Shown: positions 26,997 through 35,715 of the stretch, in pieces
How positions within the stretch are numbered: the first letter of the stretch is position 1
How the letters are laid out: each line of letters starts with the position of its first letter
NCBI RefSeq assembly: GCF_000092225.1
Contig: NC_014158.1
Span: 4,315,919 to 4,379,918 of the forward strand
Length of the DNA stretch: 64,000 nt
Source: Tsukamurella paurometabola DSM 20162
GTDB taxonomy: Bacteria; Actinomycetota; Actinomycetes; Mycobacteriales; Mycobacteriaceae
Direction of reading: 5' to 3'
The notes under the pieces: model-generated
Databases searched by the model: none
What the model was told of the DNA's origin: nothing
The model's input: the letters and a program-made list of their open reading frames with translations, nothing else
Made by a program: the position numbers and the translations under genes

Positions 26997-28096
26997 CAGT
27001 TGATGCCCGCCTTCGCGCACGCGTCCTTGTACTCAGGCGTGCAGATCTGGTCGGCGGTGTAGAACTTGTCCGCCACGACGGTGCTCGCGACATTGGCCTT
27101 GGTCACCGCGATCGGGGTGAAAATGTACGAGGATACGTCCTTGAACGTGGACCGCTGGATCCCCGAGGCAGTCGTGGTCGGCACGTCCTTACCGGTCGCC
27201 AATGCGACAGCCACCTCCGCCGCGGTGTTCGCCTCGATGGCGATGGGCTTGTACACCGTCATGGACTGGCGGCCGGCGACGATCCGCTGCACCGCGGCCA
27301 ATTCGGCGTCCTGACCCGTGATCGGCGGCAGCGCGTCGGCGCTCACGCCGGCACCGGTGAGTGCCGCGACCACACCGCCCGCCTGCCCGTCGTTCGCGGC
27401 GTACACGCCCTGGATATCCGATGGCTTGTTCCTGCTGAGCTGATCGGTGACGAACTGCTGCGCCTTGTCCGGGCTCCAGTCCGGGTTGTCGTACTCGCCG
27501 ATCACCCTGATCCCGCTCTGCCCGATCACACTGCGTGCACCCGCTTTGAATTGCGCGGCATTGGGATCCGACGGTGCACCGTTGAGCATGAGGATGTTGC
27601 CCCGGCCGCCGAGGGCATCGACGAGTGACTTGCCTTGAATCCGGCCCACCTGCTCGTTGTCGAAGGACAGGTAGTAGTCGGCACCGGCGATGAATCGGTC
27701 GTAGGCGATCACCGGGATCTTGGCGTTCTTCGCCGAAGCGACCATGCCGCCCGCGCCGTCGCCGTTGACGGGGCCCAGCACAATCGCCTTCGCGCCCGCG
27801 GTGATCGCGGTCTCGACCTGCTGCGACTGCTTGGCCTCGTCCTGGTCGGCGTTGTAATAGCTGACCTTGCAGCTGCTGCACAGCTCGGCAACCTTCTTCT
27901 CGAAGAGCGGCTTGTCGAAAGCCTCGTAGCGCGTGGTCTTCGACTCCGGGAGCAGCAGTGCGATGGTGTTGCCACCGCCCGCGTCACCGCTCTTCTGCGA
28001 GCTGTTGGCATTGCACGCCGTCAGCGACGCGGCCCCGAGGGCCACCGCCAGGCCGGTGATACAAACCCGGAGGGTGCGCGAATATCGGAGTGTCAC
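26996..28096 (-). CDS. Sugar ABC transporter substrate-binding lipoprotein (XylF-like)
   Basis: 366 residues. The N-terminus is a lipoprotein signal ending SLTAC (Cys ~28), so it is anchored outside the membrane. The mature part is a periplasmic-binding-protein type I fold: IALLLPESKTTRYEAFDKP, VLGPVNGDG, IPVIAYDRF, YAANDGQAGG and ITGQDAELAAVQRI. The closest recognisable group is the D-xylose/glucose-type XylF; the sugar is inferred, not proven. GTG 28096 has GAGGAG 7-8 nt upstream. It is first gene of the three-gene importer operon, with a ~190-nt 5' leader if the proposed promoter is right. Confidence 0.88.
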   Translation of the reverse strand: MTLRYSRTLRVCITGLAVALGAASLTACNANSSQKSGDAGGGNTIALLLPESKTTRYEAFDKPLFEKKVAELCSSCKVSYYNADQDEAKQSQQVETAITAGAKAIVLGPVNGDGAGGMVASAKNAKIPVIAYDRFIAGADYYLSFDNEQVGRIQGKSLVDALGGRGNILMLNGAPSDPNAAQFKAGARSVIGQSGIRVIGEYDNPDWSPDKAQQFVTDQLSRNKPSDIQGVYAANDGQAGGVVAALTGAGVSADALPPITGQDAELAAVQRIVAGRQSMTVYKPIAIEANTAAEVAVALATGKDVPTTTASGIQRSTFKDVSSYIFTPIAVTKANVASTVVADKFYTADQICTPEYKDACAKAGIN

Positions 28097-28294
28097 GGGG
28101 AATCTCCTCGAACGTCAGGGGTCGCCACGCCGCGCCCGACCGGAACGGACGGCGCATCGACATGGGATGTATCGGTATCGGGTTACAACTGCTCACTTCA
28201 CGGGGGCAGCTCGACATCGCCGCAACTCGACCCGTGTGCAGCGAAACACGATGTGCGAGCTGGCTTTTACCAGCCCGGCCCTAGTGACTCAATG

Positions 28295-28350
28295 AAAGTA
28301 GCCACGCGTCTATGGCACTGCAAGAGATCCGAGGAATGTTCATAATTCCT
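28295..28350 (-). promoter_or_regulatory. Promoter and inverted repeat upstream of the sugar importer operon
   Basis: On the minus strand, TTGCAG (28318-28323) and TACTTT (28295-28300) are spaced exactly 17 bp. Just upstream lies AGGAAT-N7-ATTCCT (28332-28350), a good candidate for a regulator site such as the nearby ROK protein. Confidence 0.5.
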
Positions 28351-28378
28351 TCTCACAACCCGTTCGTCGCGCTCACGA

Positions 28379-29572
28379 CTAGTCGGCCTCGGAGCGCGCT
28401 GTCGAAGCGATCAGTGGCGCCTTGTACATCGAGGACACCCGCTCACCGTCCATCCACTCCTCCAGCCGGTCGGCCTCCCTCCGGAGAGCGGAGCGTGCCG
28501 CCGGCCCCGGGTCGTCGCCGAAGACGAACCGGACGGCACCGGCATCGTCTTGGAGATAGGCGCCCACGATCCGTCCGTTCCACCACGCAGTCGCACCGCA
28601 GTTCCCGGCGGTGTCGTAAATCGAGGCCGCGAAGCCCGGTTCGAGGTAGAAGGCGCGTTCCTTCCATCCCATCGGGGTCGGATCCAGCGCAGGCAGTAGT
28701 GCGGCCCAATCCCCCACCGGCTCGGCGGGTTCCACATCGTCGGGGAGAACCCAGCCGGTGCGGTCGCGTTCGAGAGCCACCTCGACGGCGCCGACGGCGG
28801 ACAGCGCGGCCCGAATGGCGGTCTTGGTGGCACCGAACCACCACACCACGTCGGCCTCGGTTGCCGGGCCGAAGACGCGCAGGTACTCCGATACCAGCGC
28901 GGCGTACGCGGCAGCGGGTTCCAGGCGCTCGGGGGTAGCGCCGAGCCACTCGTCGGCGCGGGCCCACAGGTTCCGATTCACCCGCCAGTGGCTGGCGTTG
29001 CGGGCGCGGACGAGGTCTCCGGCCGCACCCATCCAGGTGAGCACACGAGGCGCGAGATGCTGGTCGCCGCCGTACTTCTTACCTTCGAACAGCGTCACCT
29101 GCCCGACGAGTTCGGGCACCGTCTCCCGCAGCTCCTTGGCGCCGAGTTCCCTACCGCCTGCGAGGGCGTTCAGGACCGCGGTGCGAGCATCGATGAGCCA
29201 TGCGGCACAGTCGTCCGCGATTCCCCCGGCCTCGGCATCCTTGACCACCTTGGCGTGCTCGGTGCGAGCCACCCGCTCCGACGGTCCGCTCAGCGCCGCC
29301 GGATACAGCGGCCGCGCAAACACGAACATGGTGCGCCGCATCGCCAATTGCTTCACCAGCGAGCGCTCCTCGTAGAGTTCTCGCTCGTACAACTCACGGG
29401 TGAAGCCGTTCATCCGCGCCAACACGGAGAGGTAGGGAGTTGCTGGCTCGGTGGCGTGCAGGACCGCGACGGCGCGCACGGCGTCGAGCACGGAGTCAAC
29501 GCGATACGGGGCGGCGAGCGCCTGCCTCCGGGCCATCCGAGCGCGTCGCTCGGCATCGTCGATCAATCGCAT
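28379..29572 (-). CDS. AlkZ-like winged-helix protein (PF06224 type)
   Basis: 397 residues built of repeated winged-helix units: RRTMFVFARPLYPAAL, RNASHWRVNRNLWARADEWL and ATEADVVWWFGATKTAIRAAL are typical of the AlkZ/YcaQ-like DNA glycosylase family that unhooks bulky or crosslinked bases. In characterised members the catalytic motif is QxQ (AlkZ) or QxD (YcaQ) near the N-terminus. At the aligned place this protein reads AVLHATEPATP, with His and Thr instead, so the activity may differ or be lost. It is a single gene; leuS lies 111 bp upstream in the same direction. Confidence 0.72.
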   Translation of the reverse strand: MRLIDDAERRARMARRQALAAPYRVDSVLDAVRAVAVLHATEPATPYLSVLARMNGFTRELYERELYEERSLVKQLAMRRTMFVFARPLYPAALSGPSERVARTEHAKVVKDAEAGGIADDCAAWLIDARTAVLNALAGGRELGAKELRETVPELVGQVTLFEGKKYGGDQHLAPRVLTWMGAAGDLVRARNASHWRVNRNLWARADEWLGATPERLEPAAAYAALVSEYLRVFGPATEADVVWWFGATKTAIRAALSAVGAVEVALERDRTGWVLPDDVEPAEPVGDWAALLPALDPTPMGWKERAFYLEPGFAASIYDTAGNCGATAWWNGRIVGAYLQDDAGAVRFVFGDDPGPAARSALRREADRLEEWMDGERVSSMYKAPLIASTARSEAD

Positions 29573-29683
29573 CAGAAAACTCCGAGGTTGCGCGCCAGCC
29601 GATCCCGCCCGGGTCCGACCAGCTCATCGAGAGCGGGGGCTTCCCCGGTACAGATTAGGCGTCCGCACCCGGCCTCCGCAGCG

Positions 29684-32542
29684 CTACGGGACGACGTTGA
29701 CCAGCTTGCCGGACACCACGATCACCTTCCGCGGGGCCCCCTCGAGCAGCTCGGCGACCTTGGGCTCGGCGAGAGCAGCGGCTTCGAGGGCCTCATCCGA
29801 GGCATCGGCACCCACGGTGATGCGGGCACGGACCTTGCCCTTGACCTGGACCGGGATCTCGATGGTGTCCTCCACCAGCCACTGCGCGTCGTACTGCGGG
29901 AAGGGTCCGTGCGCCAGCGACTCGGTGTGGCCCAAACGGTTCCACAACTCCTCGGCGATATGCGGAGCCACCGGTGCCAGCATCAAGGTCAGCGCCTCGG
30001 CCGCGGCCCGGGGAGCACCGCCGGGGTAGGCCTTCGTGAGGTGATTGGTCAGCTCGATCAACTTGGCGATCGCGGTATTGTCGCGCATCTCGGCGTAGTC
30101 CTCCCGGACCCCCGCGATGGTCTTGTGCAACACCCGCATCGTCTCGTCCGACGGCGTCTCGCCGGTAACGCGGACGGCGCCGGTCTCCTCGTCGACCACC
30201 GTGCGCCACGCGCGCTGGAGGAAGCGCTGCGAACCCACCACATCCTTGGTGGCCCAGGCCCGGTCCTGATCCAGCGGGCCCATCGACATCTCGTACACGC
30301 GCAAGGTGTCGGCACCGTAGTCGCGGGCGATATCGTCCGGGGCCACGGAGTTCTTCAGCGACTTGCCCATCTTGCCGTACTCGCGGTTGACCTCCTGCTC
30401 GCCCAGGAAATACTTGCCGTCGCGCTCGACGACATCCTCGGCAGGCACGTACACGCCCCGCGAGTCGGTGTAGGCGAAGGCCTGGATCATGCCCTGATTG
30501 AACAGCTTCCGGTACGGCTCCTTCGAGGAGACGTACCCCAGATCGAAGAGCACCTTGTGCCAGAAGCGCGCGTACAGCAGGTGCAGCACCGCGTGCTCCA
30601 CTCCGCCGACGTACAGATCGACACCACCGGGGTCATTCGCACCGTTCACCTCCGGCCGCGGGCCCATCCAGTACGCCTCGTTCTCCTTGGCGCAGAACGC
30701 TTCCGAGTTGGTCGGATCGATGTACCGCAGCTGGTACCACGAGCTGCCGGCCCACTGCGGCATCACATTCGCATCGCGGGTGTAGTCCTGGAGACCATCA
30801 CCGAGGTCCAGCTCCACATGCAACCAGTCAGTGGCCTTGGCCAGCGGGGGAGAGGGCTGCGAATCCGAGTCCTCCGGATCGAAGGCCACCGGGGCGTAGT
30901 CCTTCACCTCCGGGAGAAGCACGGCCAGTTCCGATTCCGGCAGGGCGTGCGGCGCACCGTCGGCGTCGAACACGATGGGGAAGGGCTCGCCCCAGTATCG
31001 CTGCCGTGCGAACAGCCAGTCCCGCAGCTTGTACTGCACGGTGCCCGCACCGGTCCCGGTGCGCTCGAGGTAGGCGGTCACGGCGGCCTTGGCATCGGCC
31101 ACCGTCAGCCCGTTGATGTCCAACTCGGCGGACGCGGAGTTCACCGCGGGACCATCACCGGTGTAAGCCTCGTCCTGCACCCCGGCTTCGCTGCCGACCA
31201 CTTCGATGATCGGCAGGCCGAACGTGGTCGCGAACTCGTGGTCGCGGATGTCGTGCGCGGGCACGGCCATGATCGCGCCGGTGCCGTACCCCATGAGCAC
31301 GTAGTCGCCGATGAACACCGGAACCTGCGCGCCGTTCACCGGATTCGTCGCGGTGGTGCCGAGGAAGACGCCCGTCTTCTCCTTGTTCTCCTGACGCTCC
31401 AGATCCGACTTGGCGGCGATCGACGCCCGGTACGCCGCGACGGCCTCGGCCGGGGTCGCGGCGCCGCCGGTCCAGCGGTCGTCGGTGCCCGCGGGCCAGC
31501 CGTCGGCGACCAGGGAGTCGACCAGCGGGTGCTCGGGGGAGAGCACCAGGTAGGTGGCACCGAACAGGGTGTCCTGGCGGGTGGTGAACACCTCGATCGG
31601 CTCGGCACCGGCAGCGGGGGAGAAGCGCACCCGCGCACCACGGCTACGGCCGATCCAGTTGCGCTGCATGGACTTGACCTTCTCCGGCCAATCCAGCACA
31701 TCCAGATCGTCGATGAGGCGATCCGAGTAGGCGGTGATCCGCATCATCCACTGCCGCAGCTGCTTGCGGTACACCGGGAAATTGCCCCGCTCACTCCGTC
31801 CCTCGGCGGTGACCTCCTCGTTGGCCAGCACCGTGCCCAGGCCCGGGCACCAGTTGACCAGCGAATTGCTCTCGTACACCAGTCGATGATCGTCGAGAAC
31901 CGCACCGCGCTCGGCCGGCGTCAGGCTCGACCACTCGCGGCCATCGTCCAGAGTGCGTGCACCCGAGGCGAATTCGGCCTCCAGTTCGGCGATCGGCCGC
32001 GCACGGTCCTGAGCGGAGTCGTACCAGGCGTTGTAGATCTGCAGGAAGATCCACTGCGTCCAGTGGTAGAACTCCGGGTCCGTGGTGGAGACGCGCCGCC
32101 GCTCGTCGTGCGCCAGGCCCAGCGTGGCGATCTGTTCCAGGTAGCGCGCCACGTTCTTCTCGGTGGTGACTCGCGGATGCGTCCCGGTCTGGACGGCGTA
32201 CTGCTCGGCGGGCAGGCCGAACGCGTCGAAGCCCATCGTGTGCAGCACGTTGGCGCCGTTCATCCGGTGGTACCGGCCGAAGACGTCCGTGGCGATGAAA
32301 CCCAACGGGTGCCCGACGTGCAGGCCTGCACCCGACGGGTACGGGAACATATCGAGGAGGAACAGCTTGTCCGCGGGCAGCGCACCGTCGGCCGCCTGGA
32401 GCGGACCGACGGGGTTCGGCGCGTTGAAGACGCCACCGTCGCGCCAGGTGTCGCGCCACCGCTGCTCGATCGCGCCCGCGAGCTCCGCCGTGTAGCGATG
32501 AGCGGGCACGGCGGAGGCAGTCTGTTCCACGTTCTGGGTCAC
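29684..32542 (-). CDS. leuS: Leucyl-tRNA synthetase
   Basis: Charges tRNA-Leu. 952 residues, bacterial class I form. HIGH-type motif HVGH in [15 protein letters not shown] (~residues 72-86), a large CP1 editing insertion ([15 protein letters not shown], and the [14 protein letters not shown] block) and the KMSKS-type motif KMGKS before LKNSV. The GTG start at 32542 has GGTGGG a few bases upstream. M. tuberculosis has leuS (Rv0041) in the same neighbourhood with YqgE and the MFS gene. Confidence 0.97.
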   Translation of the reverse strand: MTQNVEQTASAVPAHRYTAELAGAIEQRWRDTWRDGGVFNAPNPVGPLQAADGALPADKLFLLDMFPYPSGAGLHVGHPLGFIATDVFGRYHRMNGANVLHTMGFDAFGLPAEQYAVQTGTHPRVTTEKNVARYLEQIATLGLAHDERRRVSTTDPEFYHWTQWIFLQIYNAWYDSAQDRARPIAELEAEFASGARTLDDGREWSSLTPAERGAVLDDHRLVYESNSLVNWCPGLGTVLANEEVTAEGRSERGNFPVYRKQLRQWMMRITAYSDRLIDDLDVLDWPEKVKSMQRNWIGRSRGARVRFSPAAGAEPIEVFTTRQDTLFGATYLVLSPEHPLVDSLVADGWPAGTDDRWTGGAATPAEAVAAYRASIAAKSDLERQENKEKTGVFLGTTATNPVNGAQVPVFIGDYVLMGYGTGAIMAVPAHDIRDHEFATTFGLPIIEVVGSEAGVQDEAYTGDGPAVNSASAELDINGLTVADAKAAVTAYLERTGTGAGTVQYKLRDWLFARQRYWGEPFPIVFDADGAPHALPESELAVLLPEVKDYAPVAFDPEDSDSQPSPPLAKATDWLHVELDLGDGLQDYTRDANVMPQWAGSSWYQLRYIDPTNSEAFCAKENEAYWMGPRPEVNGANDPGGVDLYVGGVEHAVLHLLYARFWHKVLFDLGYVSSKEPYRKLFNQGMIQAFAYTDSRGVYVPAEDVVERDGKYFLGEQEVNREYGKMGKSLKNSVAPDDIARDYGADTLRVYEMSMGPLDQDRAWATKDVVGSQRFLQRAWRTVVDEETGAVRVTGETPSDETMRVLHKTIAGVREDYAEMRDNTAIAKLIELTNHLTKAYPGGAPRAAAEALTLMLAPVAPHIAEELWNRLGHTESLAHGPFPQYDAQWLVEDTIEIPVQVKGKVRARITVGADASDEALEAAALAEPKVAELLEGAPRKVIVVSGKLVNVVP

Positions 32543-32603
32543 CCCACCAGCCTAAATGTTGCCCCTGATGGGACGAAATTCGCGGCGAATCTACACTGGA
32601 CGG

Positions 32604-33080
32604 GTGCTCGTCTTGGTTGTGATCCTGGCAGTGGCCGCTCTCGCCGCACTCGCGGTCGGCGCGGCCGGACTCGCGGGCCGCCTCCCCGAGAACGGATTCG
32701 TCGGGGTCCGCACGGAGCAGACGCTCTCCGACCCCTTGCTCTGGCGCACCGCGAATCGCGTGGCCGGACCGAGCGTCCTGGCCGCCGGCGTCATCTTCGG
32801 CGGCGGTGCGCTGGTCGGGCTCGCGATGAGCGCACCCTGGTCCTACGTCGCCGTGGGCGTCGCCGTGCTCGCGGGCCTGTTCCTGGCCGGGTTCGGCGCG
32901 CTGCAGGGCTCGCGCGCCGCGTCGATCCAGGCCAGGCTGCAGATGCCGGACGCCACCTGCTGCAGCGCCGACGAGGCACCGTCGAACGACGCGGATCCCG
33001 CCAAGGACTGCGGCGTGACCGGCGGCTGCGGTGCCTGCGCCCTCAAGGGCATGTGCGACCACGAGCCGCACCCCGCCTAA
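32604..33080 (+). CDS. SdpI-like membrane protein with cysteine-rich tail
   Basis: 158 residues. The first ~110 resemble SdpI-family proteins: a helix (LVVILAVAALAALAVG), then GRLPENGFVGVRTEQTLSD, WRTANRVAG and two more helices. The C-terminal 45 residues carry six Cys: CC, then CGVTGGCGACALKGMC (CX5CX2CX5C), then HEPH, which looks like a metal or cluster site. GTG 32604 lies 6 nt after TACACT (32592-32597), suggesting a leaderless transcript. The stop TAA is followed directly by the ATG of the SBF-like transporter, so the two are an operon. Function unknown. Confidence 0.75.
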   Translation: MLVLVVILAVAALAALAVGAAGLAGRLPENGFVGVRTEQTLSDPLLWRTANRVAGPSVLAAGVIFGGGALVGLAMSAPWSYVAVGVAVLAGLFLAGFGALQGSRAASIQARLQMPDATCCSADEAPSNDADPAKDCGVTGGCGACALKGMCDHEPHPA

Positions 33081-34070
33081 ATGCGTGCGCTGCTGAACAA
33101 GCTGTCGATCGACGGCTTCATCCTCGCGATCTTCGCCGCCGTCGCGGTGGCCGCCGTCTTCCCCGCGCAGGGCGAGGCCGTACCGGTGGTCGACGGTGCG
33201 GTCACCGTTGCCATCGCCGTGCTGTTCTTCCTCTACGGTGCGCGGATCCACCCGCAGGAGGCGCTCGCCGGGCTCAAGCACTGGCGGCTGCACGCCGTGA
33301 TCCTCGGCTTCACCTTCGTGGTCTTCCCGATCCTCGGGGTGCTGCTGAAGTTCCTGCCACCCGCCCTGCTCACCCCCAGCCTGTACGCGGGCGTGCTGTT
33401 CCTGACGCTGCTGCCTTCGACGGTGCAGTCGTCGATCGCCTTCACCTCGATCGCGGGCGGGAACGTACCCGGCGCCATCGTGAGCGCCTCGCTGTCGAAC
33501 CTGCTGGGCATCTTCATCACACCGTTGTTGGTGCTGGGGCTCATGGCCACCACCGGTGAGGTGCAGTTCCGCAGCAGTTCGATCATCGACCTGTGCCTGC
33601 AACTTCTGCTGCCGTTCATCCTCGGTCAGCTCTCGCGACGCTGGGTGGCGGATTTCGTCAAGGATCACGCGGCGGCCCTGAAGTACGTGGACCGCGGCTC
33701 GATCGTGCTGGTGGTGTACGCGGCGTTCTCCGCCGGTATGCGCGAGCACATCTGGAGCCAGGTGTCGTGGGTCGGCGTCCTGCAGCTCATCGTGCTGTCG
33801 GTATTACTGGTGCTGCTTCTGCTGTGGCTCACCCGCTTCACCGCGGAGAAGCTGGGCTTCGATCGCGGCGACATGATCGCGATCCAGTTCTGCGGCACCA
33901 AGAAGTCGATGGCCACCGGTCTCCCGATGGCCGCCGTCCTGTTCGCCGGACAGCCCGTGGGCCTGATCGTGCTACCGCTGATGATCTTCCATCAGATCCA
34001 GCTGATGATGTGCGCCTGGCTCGCGGCACGGTACGGCCGCAAGCTGACCCCGGATCCCGCCGACGCCTGA
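33081..34070 (+). CDS. SBF-like (bile acid:sodium symporter superfamily) transporter
   Basis: 329 residues, about ten hydrophobic helices covering the whole protein. Blocks FFLYGARIHPQEALAGLKHW, LLPSTVQSSIAFTSIAGGN and FCGTKKSMATGLPMAAVLF are those of the SBF_like group (PF13593), related to ASBT/ArsB-Acr3 fold carriers. The substrate is an organic anion of unknown type. The ATG follows the previous gene's stop with no gap (TAAATG), indicating coupling to the cysteine-tailed membrane protein. Confidence 0.87.
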   Translation: MRALLNKLSIDGFILAIFAAVAVAAVFPAQGEAVPVVDGAVTVAIAVLFFLYGARIHPQEALAGLKHWRLHAVILGFTFVVFPILGVLLKFLPPALLTPSLYAGVLFLTLLPSTVQSSIAFTSIAGGNVPGAIVSASLSNLLGIFITPLLVLGLMATTGEVQFRSSSIIDLCLQLLLPFILGQLSRRWVADFVKDHAAALKYVDRGSIVLVVYAAFSAGMREHIWSQVSWVGVLQLIVLSVLLVLLLLWLTRFTAEKLGFDRGDMIAIQFCGTKKSMATGLPMAAVLFAGQPVGLIVLPLMIFHQIQLMMCAWLAARYGRKLTPDPADA

Positions 34071-34086
34071 CCGCGTCCGGCTCCGC

Positions 34087-34461
34087 TCACCGTCGCCGCG
34101 CCGCGGTCGTCGTCCGCCACAGGAAGAGCGCGGTCAGCACGATGAGGAGATCGACCACGATCCCCGCGATGAGGAACGGGGAATCCCGCAGAGACATCCC
34201 CCAGTGATCGCCGAGCAACTCACCGATCGGCGGATACCCCGCGGCGGCGAGGTATCCCCAGCGCTCGCCGGCGGCGATCGTCACCGCCAGCACGACATAG
34301 GCGAGCGCAGCGCCCAGATGGCTGGCGCGGATACCGCTGAACCCCTGCGGACAGAGCGCCACGAAGCGCACCAGCTGCGCACCCGCCGCAACCACCAGCA
34401 GGCTCACCAACATCACCCTGATCCGCCCGTTCATACGCGCTGGATCTCTCACCGAAGTCAT
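34087..34461 (-). CDS. Small membrane protein, unknown function
   Basis: 124 residues with about four hydrophobic segments (VMLVSLLVVAAGAQLVRFVA, LGAALAYVVLAVTIAAG, a shorter YLAAAGYPP region and FLIAGIVVDLLIVLTALFL). Family not recognised. Start ATG 34461 is favoured because AGGAG ends 6 nt upstream; two in-frame starts at 34467 and 34464 would abut that site. It is divergent from a MarR-type gene, which may control it; the intergenic region carries several palindromes. It converges with the SBF-like gene, 16 bp apart. Confidence 0.7.
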   Translation of the reverse strand: MTSVRDPARMNGRIRVMLVSLLVVAAGAQLVRFVALCPQGFSGIRASHLGAALAYVVLAVTIAAGERWGYLAAAGYPPIGELLGDHWGMSLRDSPFLIAGIVVDLLIVLTALFLWRTTTAARRR

Positions 34462-34475
34462 CACCATCTCCTGGT

Positions 34476-34544
34476 AGGTGCCACCTGATGGACCGACTAC
34501 GGGGGTAGTCTTTCGAGTGCGATAGTACGGTTACACTGACTAAC
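34476..34544. promoter_or_regulatory. Palindrome-rich divergent regulatory region
   Basis: Three palindromes lie between the small membrane protein and the MarR gene: AGGTG-C-CACCT (34476-34486), GACTAC-GGGG-GTAGTC (34495-34510) and GTTA-N7-TAAC around 34530-34544. TACACT (34532-34537) is the likely -10 of the MarR gene, overlapped by the last palindrome, which suggests autorepression. Confidence 0.5.
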
Positions 34545-34985
34545 GTGTCCAGGGCGCCGTTCACAACCGTCGGGGGTCTCGCGCGCCGTGTGGGCACGAT
34601 GGTGGCGGAACGGCATCTCGCTCTCGCCCGCTCGCGCGACAATCGCCTCCGGCTCGCTCATCTGCGCATCTTTTCCATGCTCATGGACGGACCGCTGCGC
34701 GCCGTCCACATCGCGGCACGCCTCGCCGCCACGAAACAGACCGTCGGGCCCGTCATCGACGAGCTCGTCGCATGGAACTACCTCACCCGCACCGTCGACC
34801 CACGGGACCGACGTGCTCGCATCCTCGACTTCACCGACGAGGGCCGCGACCTCGTCGATGCCTTGGTCTCCTTGGCCGACGAGATGGAGGACGAGTGGCG
34901 GGCCCTGCTCGGCCCGGACGTGCTCGAAACCTGCCGAACCGCGCTTTGGCGGATCATCGATTCTCAGAACCCGCTCTCCCCGTGA
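34545..34985 (+). CDS. MarR family transcriptional regulator
   Basis: 146 residues; winged helix LAHLRIFSMLMDGPLRAVHIAARL, recognition region AATKQTVGPVIDELVAWNYL and wing TVDPRDRRARILDFTDEG. GTG 34545 lies 7 nt after TACACT, with no ribosome site, consistent with leaderless translation. It is divergent from the small membrane protein gene, its probable target. M. tuberculosis has a MarR-like gene (Rv0042c) beside leuS, which may be the ortholog. The ligand is unknown. Confidence 0.85.
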   Translation: MSRAPFTTVGGLARRVGTMVAERHLALARSRDNRLRLAHLRIFSMLMDGPLRAVHIAARLAATKQTVGPVIDELVAWNYLTRTVDPRDRRARILDFTDEGRDLVDALVSLADEMEDEWRALLGPDVLETCRTALWRIIDSQNPLSP

Positions 34986-35010
34986 CGCCGGCAGGCCCCT
35001 TCGCGCCGGA

Positions 35011-35640
35011 TCAGTTCACCGAGACATCGACCGGGTGCGTGGCGAGCAGTGAGGTGGGGAAACCTTGGCGGCGTAACACCTTGCCCCACAGGTCGACCCG
35101 CGGCGGCGCCAGCACATCCGTGTGCAACGATCCGCACGGGATCCAGTCGTCGCGCTCCAGCTCGTCGTCGAGCTGGCCCATGCCCCAGCCGCTGTACCCG
35201 GCGAACACCCGCACCCCGTCGAGCAATTCGTCCATCATCTCGACATCGGAATCCAGGTCGACCAGGACCACGCGGCCGGCCACCGGCTGTAGCCCGCGGA
35301 TACCGTTCACGTCCTGCCCGGCCTTCACCACGCCCAGGCACAGCGCCGCGGACTGATTCACCGGACCACCCACGAACACGGCCTTCGGCTTCGCCGCCAG
35401 CTCATGCCACTGCGGCAGCACACCGTGCACCGCCGACTCACTCGGGCGATTGAGTACCACGCCCAGGCTGCCCGACTCATTGTGCTCGATCAGGTACACG
35501 ACGGTGCGCCGGAACGTGGGCTCGTAGAGCTCGGGGGAGGACACCAGCAGGGTGCCCGCGGACACCTCGAAACCCGAGCCCGCGTTCTCACCCGAGGACG
35601 CGTCCCGCGGAGCGGATTCGTTGGAGCGATCGGGACCCAC
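35011..35640 (-). CDS. YqgE/AlgH family protein
   Basis: 209 residues. After a ~25-residue polar N-tail come the family blocks GTLLVSSPEL, FRRTVVYLIEHNESGSLGVVLNRP, VFVGGPVN and RVFAGYSGWGMGQLDDEL. A small soluble protein of unknown biochemical role, conserved next to an MFS gene and leuS in M. tuberculosis (Rv0038). GTG 35640 is the only start in frame near the family beginning; no strong ribosome site. It diverges from the MFS gene. Confidence 0.9.
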   Translation of the reverse strand: MGPDRSNESAPRDASSGENAGSGFEVSAGTLLVSSPELYEPTFRRTVVYLIEHNESGSLGVVLNRPSESAVHGVLPQWHELAAKPKAVFVGGPVNQSAALCLGVVKAGQDVNGIRGLQPVAGRVVLVDLDSDVEMMDELLDGVRVFAGYSGWGMGQLDDELERDDWIPCGSLHTDVLAPPRVDLWGKVLRRQGFPTSLLATHPVDVSVN

Positions 35641-35715
35641 GTCCCCATCATGGCACGCACCACGGACTTCGGGGTCACACGCCGCGACAGGGCAGTCCGT
35701 CGCTATCGTTAAGCG

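Noticed and set aside
28988..33559. 1523-codon open frame opposite leuS
   Set aside because: Same artefact; the minus strand carries a complete leuS with all motifs.
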